A program made the position numbers and the translations under genes. 19,151 bases of DNA, taken from contig JAPJRE010000027.1 of NCBI GenBank assembly GCA_030824725.1, positions 1-19,151 on the forward strand, read 5' to 3'. The notes under the pieces were generated by a model, which searched no databases, was not told the DNA's origin, and saw only the letters and a list, made by a program, of their open reading frames with translations. Source of the stretch: Sphingomonas sp. (GTDB lineage: Bacteria; Pseudomonadota; Alphaproteobacteria; Sphingomonadales; Sphingomonadaceae). Shown one piece after another: positions 13,477-19,151 of this stretch. The stretch's first letter is position 1; each line of letters starts with the position of its first letter.

Positions 13477-15864
13477 ATGGCGTCCCGCGCAGAAGCGCCG
13501 CACTGGCGCGACACTATGAAGGCAGGCGTCCGCCGCGGCGGGTTCGTCCTGGCGGGCACGGCGCTGTTCGTGGCAACCGTCGCGCTCGTGCTCGCGCTGA
13601 TCAGCTATCACGCCTCCGATCCGGCGCTGAATACCGCCGCGGGCGGACCAGCGCGCAACTGGCTCGGTCCGGTCGGCGCCTGGATCGCCGACATCCTCTA
13701 CACGCTGGTCGGCCTGCCGGTGCTGCTGCTGGCGCCGGTCGGGCTGCTCGCCGCCCACCGGATGATGATCGACCGCCCGATCGAGCGGCCGCGCCGGATG
13801 ATCGGCAGCGCCGCTCTCGCCGCCGCGCTCGCCGCGATCGGGCTGGGGCTGCTCCATTTCGACTGGTCGCTGCCGCTCGACTGGCGGCTGCCCGCCGGCA
13901 TGGGCGGGCTGATCGGCCTCGCGATCGCCGGCGGTGTCGACTGGCTGATCGGGCTCGCGGGAGACCCCGCCGTGTCCTTCTGGGTCGGCCGCGGCATCGG
14001 GCTGCTGCTGGTGCTGGGCGGGCTGTGGCTGTGGTGGATGCGGCTGGAGTTCACCTCCCCCACCCGCCTGTTCCGCCTGCCGCGCTTCACCTGCAGCACC
14101 GGCGAGGCGCAGATCGTCACCGCCGCCGAGGGAACTGGCTTCCGCGCTCGGCCGCAAACCGTGGCGGCGTTCGACGAAGACCCAGGCGAAGACGACGACC
14201 TACCCTTCGACCGCGACCCGCCCCGCGCCGCCGAGCCGCGCCGCGTCGTGGTGCCGGACAACCGCCCCGGCCCGGTGATCGCCGATCGCACCGTCTCCAC
14301 CGCCCCTGCCCGCGCCAAGCCGCCGGTGCAGGCCGCGCTCGACTTCAAGGACAGCTACCAGCTGCCCCCGCTCGACCTGCTGACCCCGCCACCCGCCAAT
14401 CGCACCTCTACGGTCGACAAGGCGGCGCTGGAGCGCAACGCCCGGCTGCTCGAAAGCGTGCTCGAGGACTTTCACGTGAAGGGCGAGATCGTCGAGGTCC
14501 GCCCGGGGCCGGTCGTCACCATGTACGAGCTGGAGCCGGCAAGCGGCATCAAGGCCAGCCGCGTCATCCAGCTCGCCGACGATATCGCCCGCAACATGAG
14601 CGCGATCTCCGCCCGCGTCGCCACCATCCCCGGCCGCACCGTGATGGGTATCGAGCTGCCCAATGCGACGCGTGAGAGCGTGAGCCTGCATGAGCTGATC
14701 GGCAGCCAGCAGTTCGAGGAACAGGGCGCCACCCTGCCGGTGGTGCTCGGCAAGAACATCGCCGGCGAGCCGGTGATCGCCGATCTGGCGCCGATGCCGC
14801 ACCTGCTCGTCGCCGGCACCACCGGCTCGGGCAAGTCGGTGGGGCTCAACTGCATGATCCTGTCGCTGCTCTACCGGCTCACGCCCGAGCAGTGCCGGCT
14901 GATCATGATCGATCCGAAGATGCTGGAACTCAGCATGTACAAGGACATCCCCCACCTCCTCGCCGACGTGGTGACCGACCCGCCCAAGGCGGTGCGCGCG
15001 CTGAAATGGGCGGTGGAGCAGATGGAGGATCGCTACCGGATGATGGCCTCGGTCAACGTCCGCAGCCTGGCGAGCTACAACGACAAGGTGCGCACCGCCA
15101 AGGCCAAGGGCCAGACGCTCGGCCGCAAGGTGCAGGTCGGCTACGACCCGGAGACCGGCAAGCCGATCTACGAGGAAGAGACGCTCGACCTGCAGGTGCT
15201 GCCGCTGATCGTCGTCATCGTCGACGAGCTCGCCGACCTGATGATGACCGCGGGCAAGGAAGTCGAATTCCTGATCCAGCGGCTCGCCCAGAAGGCACGC
15301 GCCGCGGGCATCCACCTGATCATGGCGACGCAGCGCCCCTCGGTCGACGTCATCACCGGCGTGATCAAGGCCAATTTGCCGACGCGAATCAGCTTCCACG
15401 TCACCTCGAAGATCGATTCGCGCACCATCCTCGGCGAACAGGGCGCCGAGCAGCTGCTGGGCAAGGGCGACATGCTCTACATGTCCGGCGGCAAGGGCAT
15501 CACCCGCGTCCACGGGCCCTTCGTCAGCGACGACGAGGTCCAGGCGGTCACCGATTTCTGGCGCGCACAGGGCGCACCGGATTACATTTCGGCAGTCACC
15601 GAGGAGCCCGAGGACGGCGGCTTCACCCTGGAAGGCGCACCCGACGGCGAGGACAGCCCCGAGGAACAGACCTATCGCCGCGCGGTACAGCTGGTGGCGG
15701 AGAGCCAGAAGGCCTCGACCTCGTGGCTACAGCGCCAGCTGCGCGTCGGCTACAATTCGGCGGCGCGGCTGATCGAGCGGATGGAACGCGAGAATCTCGT
15801 GTCCAAGCCCGACCATGTCGGCCGCCGCGAGGTGTTGATGGATACCGACGGGCGGCCGCTCTAA
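13477..15864 (+). CDS. ftsK: DNA translocase FtsK
   Basis: FtsK anchors at the division septum and pumps DNA to segregate chromosome termini and activate XerCD recombination. The 795-residue protein has four or five membrane segments in its first 190 residues (about 22-44, 72-93, 109-127, 142-160, 172-188). A short acidic and proline/arginine-rich linker follows (about 200-320), much shorter than in E. coli. The motor contains Walker A GTTGSGKS at 447-454 and Walker B VVIVDE ending at Asp583-Glu584. The C-terminal gamma winged helix reads RQLRVGYNSAARLIERME, the part that reads KOPS-type sequences. GGAGG precedes the ATG by 6 bases. lolA follows after 99 bases. Confidence 0.97.
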   Translation: MASRAEAPHWRDTMKAGVRRGGFVLAGTALFVATVALVLALISYHASDPALNTAAGGPARNWLGPVGAWIADILYTLVGLPVLLLAPVGLLAAHRMMIDRPIERPRRMIGSAALAAALAAIGLGLLHFDWSLPLDWRLPAGMGGLIGLAIAGGVDWLIGLAGDPAVSFWVGRGIGLLLVLGGLWLWWMRLEFTSPTRLFRLPRFTCSTGEAQIVTAAEGTGFRARPQTVAAFDEDPGEDDDLPFDRDPPRAAEPRRVVVPDNRPGPVIADRTVSTAPARAKPPVQAALDFKDSYQLPPLDLLTPPPANRTSTVDKAALERNARLLESVLEDFHVKGEIVEVRPGPVVTMYELEPASGIKASRVIQLADDIARNMSAISARVATIPGRTVMGIELPNATRESVSLHELIGSQQFEEQGATLPVVLGKNIAGEPVIADLAPMPHLLVAGTTGSGKSVGLNCMILSLLYRLTPEQCRLIMIDPKMLELSMYKDIPHLLADVVTDPPKAVRALKWAVEQMEDRYRMMASVNVRSLASYNDKVRTAKAKGQTLGRKVQVGYDPETGKPIYEEETLDLQVLPLIVVIVDELADLMMTAGKEVEFLIQRLAQKARAAGIHLIMATQRPSVDVITGVIKANLPTRISFHVTSKIDSRTILGEQGAEQLLGKGDMLYMSGGKGITRVHGPFVSDDEVQAVTDFWRAQGAPDYISAVTEEPEDGGFTLEGAPDGEDSPEEQTYRRAVQLVAESQKASTSWLQRQLRVGYNSAARLIERMERENLVSKPDHVGRREVLMDTDGRPL

Positions 15865-15888
15865 GGCGATCCGTAACGGGATCGAATC

Positions 15889-15927
15889 GGGCGGGGTGCG
15901 GGTTCACAGCCCGTTCAAGCCCTGCCC
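15889..15927 (+). other. GC-rich stem-loop between ftsK and lolA
   Basis: GGGCGGGG (15889-15896) can pair with CCCTGCCC (15920-15927) with one G-U pair, and inside it CGGG (15899-15902) pairs with CCCG (15910-15913). No T-run follows. It could be a weak or Rho-assisted terminator after ftsK or a processing site between ftsK and lolA. Confidence 0.35.
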
Positions 15928-15963
15928 GCTACCCGGGCGACCAGCATTTCGGAGAATAGCCTC

Positions 15964-16596
15964 GTGTTTTCACGTCCCTTGGCCTTGGCATTCCGTTCGG
16001 CTTCGGTCCTTGCCGCCCCGCTGCTGGTGGCGGCGGCGCCGGCGCCCGCGCCCGCGCCCGGGCTCGATCAGGTCGAGCAGCATCTGAAGGCGGTCACCAG
16101 CATGACCGCCGATTTCAGCCAGGAAGATCGCAACGGCCAGGTCCTGAACGGCACGCTTACCCTGAAGCAGCCGGGCAAGATCCGATTCCAGTACCAGAAG
16201 GGCGTGCCGCAGCTGATCGTGGCAGACGGCCGCGCCTTCTACTTCATCGATTACCAGGTGCGCCAGGTGCAGCGCTGGCCGATCGGCAGCTCGCCACTGC
16301 GCGTGCTGCTCGATCCGAGTCGCATGGCGAGCTACGCAACGGTGAAGCCGACGGCCGATCCCCGCATCGTCTCGGTGGAAGTGTACGATAGCAAGCATCC
16401 CGAATATGGCCGGATCACGATGGTGTTCCAGAAGGATGCCGCCGCCCCCGCCGGGCTGCGGCTGCAGGGCTGGGTCGCGCTCGATGCGCAGAACAACCGC
16501 ACCACGATTCGCCTCAGCAACCAGCGCTTCAACGTCGCCGTGGCCGATTCGAGCTTCCGCTGGACGGACCCGCGGCCGCAGGGGCGGACGCATTAA
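15964..16596 (+). CDS. lolA: Outer-membrane lipoprotein carrier protein LolA
   Basis: LolA ferries lipoproteins across the periplasm from LolCDE to the outer membrane. The 210-residue protein has a signal peptide with cleavage likely near residues 25-26 (VAAAPA), then an Ala-Pro repeat (APAPAPAP), and the LolA pattern: LKAVTSMTADFSQ, GTLTLKQPGKIRFQY, then VADGRAFYFIDYQ with the conserved hydrophobic pocket strands and a C-terminal FRWTDPR. The start is a GTG at 15964 with GGAGA eight bases upstream. Its place directly after ftsK is a widespread arrangement. A structured RNA element and a terminator follow the stop codon. Confidence 0.93.
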   Translation: MFSRPLALAFRSASVLAAPLLVAAAPAPAPAPGLDQVEQHLKAVTSMTADFSQEDRNGQVLNGTLTLKQPGKIRFQYQKGVPQLIVADGRAFYFIDYQVRQVQRWPIGSSPLRVLLDPSRMASYATVKPTADPRIVSVEVYDSKHPEYGRITMVFQKDAAAPAGLRLQGWVALDAQNNRTTIRLSNQRFNVAVADSSFRWTDPRPQGRTH

Positions 16597-16622
16597 CGAC
16601 AAATCCTTGCAATCGTTCATCC

Positions 16623-16779
16623 GAGCGACAGGTTCGGTGCTCTAGAGAAGCGTGGCGGATGGGGTTTTTGCCCGGGATTTTTCCCCCTGTTGCCTGGGCC
16701 TGTTACCCCCTCCCGCCTGCGTGACGAACGCTAGGTCGGCCCTCGCTCCATTGCCCCCGGAGCGGGGGCCTTTCCTTTT
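16623..16779 (+). ncRNA. Candidate structured small RNA, 6S-like rod
   Basis: Nested complementary segments fold the region into one long rod. GAGCGA (16623-16628) pairs with TCGCTC (16743-16748); GGCGG (16654-16658) with CCGCC (16713-16717); GGGG (16661-16664) with CCCC (about 16706-16709); and GCCCGGG (16670-16676) with CCTGGGC (16693-16699, one G-U). Between closing and terminal stems is a large bubble whose 3' side can form a small hairpin, GCGT/ACGC (16719-16731); alternatively AGCGT (16649) pairs with ACGCT (16728). An intrinsic terminator follows at once. A closing stem, central bubble with a 3' hairpin, and a long terminal stem of about 150 bases is the layout of 6S RNA (ssrS). No promoter was identified, so it could instead be the lolA 3' UTR. 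Structure is seen; identity is inferred. Confidence 0.5.
16753..16779 (+). terminator. Intrinsic terminator after lolA and the structured RNA
   Basis: A 7-base-pair GC stem, GCCCCCG (16753-16759) with CGGGGGC (16763-16769) and a GAG loop, is followed by CTTTCCTTTT. The T-run fixes the direction as plus. It ends transcription of lolA and/or the small RNA before xth. Confidence 0.85.
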
Positions 16780-16815
16780 GGGGTATGGGGTGGTCTGGCG
16801 CTGGCGCGAAGAATC

Positions 16816-16823
16816 GCTACATC
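16816..16823 (+). promoter_or_regulatory. Possible xth -10 element, implying a leaderless start
   Basis: GCTACATC matches the Caulobacter-type -10 form GCTANAWC at every position and lies 7 bases before the GTG start of xth. A weak CTGGCG (16795-16800) sits at about -35. With no Shine-Dalgarno sequence before the GTG, transcription may begin at the start codon. The upstream intrinsic terminator makes a separate promoter for xth likely. Confidence 0.35.
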
Positions 16824-16830
16824 GGCGCGC

Positions 16831-17613
16831 GTGAAGATCGCCTCCTGGAACATCAACTCCGTCCGCTTCCGCATCGCCATCGTCGAGCAGTTTCTGCGCG
16901 AGGAAGCCCCCGACATATTGTGTCTCCAGGAGACCAAGGTGATCGACGGCGATTTTCCCGAGGCGCCGTTCCATGCGCTCGGCTATGGCCACATCATCAA
17001 GCACGGCCAGCGGATGCACCACGGCGTCGCGGTCGTCTCCCGCGTGCCGCTGATCGAGGACGACCGGCTCGACTGGCAGGCCAACCAGGAAGCGCGGCAC
17101 GTCGGTGTGCGGCTGCCCAATGGCGTGCGACTCGAGAATGTCTATGTTCCCGCCGGCGGCGACGTGCCCGACCGCGAGGTGAACCCCAAGTTCGGCCAGA
17201 AGCTCGACTTCGTCCAGCGGATGACCGAATGGTCCGAGGCGCTGTCGGTGCCGACCATCCTCACCGGCGACTTCAACATCGCCCCGCTCGAATCGGACGT
17301 GTGGAGCCACAAGCAGCTGCTCGACGTGGTCAGCCACACGCCGATCGAGGTCGAGGCGCTGGGCCGGCTGCAGGCGGCGCATGGCTGGGTCGACCTCGGC
17401 CGCAAGTTCATCCCGGCGCCGGCGCGCTACTACAGCTGGTGGAGCTACCGCGCCAAGGACTGGGCCGCCTCCGATCGCGGGCGGCGGCTCGACCATATGT
17501 GGGCCAGCCCCGAGGTTGCGGAAAAGGCGACGGCACACAAGGTATGCGAGCCATGCCGCTCCTGGCTCAAGCCCTCGGACCATGTGCCGATCGTGACGGA
17601 GTTCGACTTTTGA
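16831..17613 (+). CDS. xth: Exodeoxyribonuclease III (AP endonuclease)
   Basis: The 260-residue enzyme cleaves DNA at abasic sites and removes 3' blocks in base excision repair. It begins MKIASWNINSVR, with Asn7 and Glu34 (LQETK) as metal-site residues, then GDFNIAP with the catalytic Asp and Asn, RRLDHMW with Asp-His, and the terminal SDHVPI catalytic His. All family motifs appear intact. The start is a GTG at 16831; no Shine-Dalgarno sequence is visible. Its TGA overlaps the TTG start of ribA by 4 bases (TTGA), so the two are probably co-transcribed and coupled, although the functions, DNA repair and riboflavin synthesis, are unrelated. Confidence 0.96.
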   Translation: MKIASWNINSVRFRIAIVEQFLREEAPDILCLQETKVIDGDFPEAPFHALGYGHIIKHGQRMHHGVAVVSRVPLIEDDRLDWQANQEARHVGVRLPNGVRLENVYVPAGGDVPDREVNPKFGQKLDFVQRMTEWSEALSVPTILTGDFNIAPLESDVWSHKQLLDVVSHTPIEVEALGRLQAAHGWVDLGRKFIPAPARYYSWWSYRAKDWAASDRGRRLDHMWASPEVAEKATAHKVCEPCRSWLKPSDHVPIVTEFDF

Positions 17614-18668
17614 CGCGTGCCCGCGCCGCCGCCGAAGCCGTGGACGCGCTGCGCCGCGGCTGGCCGATCGCCATCCGGGGAGCGGAAGGCACGCTCAAGC
17701 TGCTGGCGATCGAAACCGGCGATGGCACGCGGCTGGCGGCGTTCGATCCCGCCGGCACCGCCCCGGTGCTGCTCTCGGCGGGCCGCGCGGCGACGCTCAA
17801 GCTCTCCAACCAGCGCGATGCGGCGACGCCCGATGCGCCGGTGCTGGTCGAGCGCGTGGCGTGGCTCGACTTCGACGCGGCGACGGCGCTCGCCGATCCG
17901 CAATTCGACCTCGCGACGCCACTCAAGGGCCCGTTCCGCGCGATTCCGGTGGTGCAGCCCGATGCCGCGACGGCAGCGCTGCGGCTGGCGCGAATCGCGG
18001 GGCTGCTGCCGGCCTTCTTCGTGCTCGAAGGCGATGCCGAGGACGCAATCACCCTCGCCGATATCGACGCGCATGAGGATGCCGATCGCCTGCGCATCGT
18101 CGGCCGCGCGCGGCTGCCGGTGGAGGCCGCCGAGGATGCCGAGATCGTCGCCTTCCGCACCGACGAGATGCCGGGCGAGCATATCGCGTTGCTGATCGGC
18201 CAGCCCAATGGCGAGCCGCCGCTGGTGCGGCTCCACAGCGAATGCCTTACCGGCGACATGCTCGGCAGCCTCAAATGCGATTGCGGCCCGCAGCTCAAGG
18301 CGGCGATCGCCGAGATCGCCAAGAGCGGCTGGGGCATCCTGCTCTATTTGCGCCAGGAGGGCCGCGGCATCGGGCTGATCAACAAGCTGCGCGCCTATGC
18401 GCTGCAGGACCAAGGGTTCGATACGGTCGACGCCAACACCCGGCTCGGCTTCGCGATCGACGCGCGCAACTTCCGAGTGGCGGCGCGGATGCTGGCCCTG
18501 CTCGGCCAGCCGCGCATCCGGCTGCTCACCAACAACCCGCAAAAGGTGGAAACGCTGCGCGCCGCCGGCGTCGACGTGCTGGAGCGCGTGCCCCACGTGC
18601 TGCCCGCGAACCCCCATAATGCCCGGTACCTGGCGACCAAGCGCGACCGGACCGGCCACGAGTTCTAA
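17610..18668 (+). CDS. ribA: GTP cyclohydrolase II
   Basis: RibA opens GTP to start riboflavin synthesis. The 352-residue protein has its catalytic domain at about 170-345: RLHSECLTGD with zinc ligand Cys212, then Cys223 and Cys225 in KCDCG, RQEGRGIGL (248-256) and the C-terminal LLTNNPQKV. The first 165 residues resemble the position of the RibB-like domain in bifunctional RibBA proteins but lack recognisable dihydroxybutanone-phosphate synthase motifs, so a second activity is not claimed. The start is a TTG at 17610 within the end of xth, supported by GGAG 8 bases upstream and the TTGA overlap; an ORF extension further upstream is the xth gene in another frame. A 130-base palindrome follows the stop. 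Confidence 0.95.
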   Translation: MTRARAAAEAVDALRRGWPIAIRGAEGTLKLLAIETGDGTRLAAFDPAGTAPVLLSAGRAATLKLSNQRDAATPDAPVLVERVAWLDFDAATALADPQFDLATPLKGPFRAIPVVQPDAATAALRLARIAGLLPAFFVLEGDAEDAITLADIDAHEDADRLRIVGRARLPVEAAEDAEIVAFRTDEMPGEHIALLIGQPNGEPPLVRLHSECLTGDMLGSLKCDCGPQLKAAIAEIAKSGWGILLYLRQEGRGIGLINKLRAYALQDQGFDTVDANTRLGFAIDARNFRVAARMLALLGQPRIRLLTNNPQKVETLRAAGVDVLERVPHVLPANPHNARYLATKRDRTGHEF

Positions 18669-18676
18669 GGCCTGCC

Positions 18677-18806
18677 GTATCCTCCCCGCCAGGGGGAGGT
18701 GGCGCCGAAGGCGACGGAGGGGGAGGCAGCACGACGACTGCCGTTCTGGGATCCTCCCCCTCCGACCCGCTGGCGCGGGCCAACTCCCCCTGGCGGGGGA
18801 GGATAC
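18677..18806. repeat. 130-base imperfect palindrome (dispersed-repeat-like)
   Basis: The outer arms are near-perfect reverse complements: the left begins GTATCCTCCCCGCCAGGGGG at 18677 and the right ends with CCTGGCGGGGGAGGATAC at 18806, with one extra G. The pairing continues inward with GGAGGGGGAGG (18716-18726) against CCTCCCCCTCC (18753-18763). The centre holds a GGCAG/CTGCC hairpin (18725-18742). The arms match a type of GC-rich intergenic repeat I recall from sphingomonad genomes. It lies between convergent genes and could stop transcription both ways. No transposase gene is present; it may be a non-autonomous (MITE- or REP-like) element. Confidence 0.7.
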
Positions 18807-18834
18807 GCTCCGCTTTAACGCCTCGTAGGGGCGG

Positions 18835-19151
18835 TTACGCGAGCAGCCGGGCGACCTCGTCGAAATCCTGCGCGATGTGGTGCACGCCCAGCGCCCTGAG
18901 CCGCTCGCCGTGATCCGCCGCGCAGTGCGAACCCGCGCACAGCCCGATCACCGTCGCGCCCGAGGCGACCGCACCCGCCACACCAACCGGCGAATCCTCC
19001 AGGATCACGCAATCCTCGATCGGCACGCCCAGTGCGGCGGCGGCGTGGAGATAGAGATCGGGTGCTGGCTTGCCGTTGGCGACATGCTCGCGGCCGCTGA
19101 ACAGCTTGTCGCCGAACAGGTCGCGTACCCCCAGATGGCGGAGATGGGTGT
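18835..19151 (-). CDS. HAD-family hydrolase, C-terminal part (cut by the right window edge)
   Basis: The visible 104 residues are the end of a HAD subfamily IA phosphatase or phosphoglucomutase-like enzyme. Motif III is present as the lysine in GKPAPDLYL and motif IV as the acidic pair in VILEDSPVGVAGAVASG, followed by the usual hydrophobic strand (TVIGLCAG) and a C-terminal helix ending EVARLLA. The nucleophile Asp and cap domain lie beyond base 19151. GKPAPD and EDSPVGV are typical of the beta-phosphoglucomutase/GS1-like group, but the substrate cannot be told. It converges on ribA, with the palindromic repeat between. Confidence 0.9.
   Translation of the reverse strand, partial: THLRHLGVRDLFGDKLFSGREHVANGKPAPDLYLHAAAALGVPIEDCVILEDSPVGVAGAVASGATVIGLCAGSHCAADHGERLRALGVHHIAQDFDEVARLLA

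Noticed and set aside
14200..15513. 437-residue minus-strand open frame inside ftsK
   Set aside because: It is antisense to the conserved FtsK motor and has only low-complexity His/Asp/Arg-rich sequence.
16597..16752. SRP 4.5S RNA or a tRNA in the lolA-xth gap
   Set aside because: The conserved GGAAGGAAGCAGCC-type SRP core is absent, and there is no cloverleaf or T-loop sequence.
16785..18668. 627-residue open frame suggesting an N-terminally extended RibA
   Set aside because: The first 275 codons are the xth gene read out of frame. The RibA-like sequence begins at the TTG at 17610 with a ribosome-binding site.

Overview
The window looks like a chromosomal segment of a high-GC alphaproteobacterium, most likely a sphingomonad (Sphingomonas or a close relative). 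The basis is gene content and order (ftsK-lolA-xth-ribA, a UbiH-type hydroxylase next to a DUF2007 gene, a CHCC zinc-finger gene opposite an ABC ATPase), GC of roughly two thirds by eye, frequent GTG/TTG starts, and a GC-rich palindromic intergenic element of a type I associate with this group. The assignment is an inference from recall, not from a search.

Layout. Positions 1-4592 are all on the minus strand: the N-terminal part of DNA polymerase I (polA, cut by the left edge), a class A-like serine beta-lactamase with a possible lipoprotein signal, and L-aspartate oxidase (nadB, TTG start). At 4686 a secreted esterase of the PHB-depolymerase/LpqC type runs divergently. It converges on a small, lower-GC membrane-protein gene that is translationally coupled to an ABC-2-type ATPase. 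A small CHCC zinc-finger gene and tldD follow on the plus strand. tldD abuts a convergent ccdAB-type toxin-antitoxin operon (8661-9202) whose promoter contains a perfect palindrome. A DUF2007 gene overlaps the end of a convergent ubiquinone-biosynthesis-type hydroxylase gene.

Positions 10756-13169 hold two translationally coupled Gfo/Idh/MocA oxidoreductases. After a 307-base divergent intergenic region comes a plus-strand block of ftsK, lolA, xth and ribA. Between lolA and xth is a nested, rod-like RNA structure ending in an intrinsic terminator; I regard it as a candidate 6S-like small RNA. A 130-base imperfect palindrome separates ribA from a convergent HAD-family hydrolase cut by the right edge.

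Most genes are housekeeping: DNA replication and repair (polA, xth), chromosome segregation (ftsK), NAD and riboflavin synthesis (nadB, ribA), ubiquinone (hydroxylase) and envelope biogenesis (lolA). The less ordinary items are the structured RNA, the ccdAB operon with an altered toxin C-terminus and an apparently leaderless antitoxin mRNA, the divergent beta-lactamase, the ABC ATPase paired with an unrecognised small membrane protein, and the oxidoreductase pair. I found no tRNA, rRNA, CRISPR array, insertion sequence or prophage. No completely new multi-gene defence or biosynthetic system is evident.
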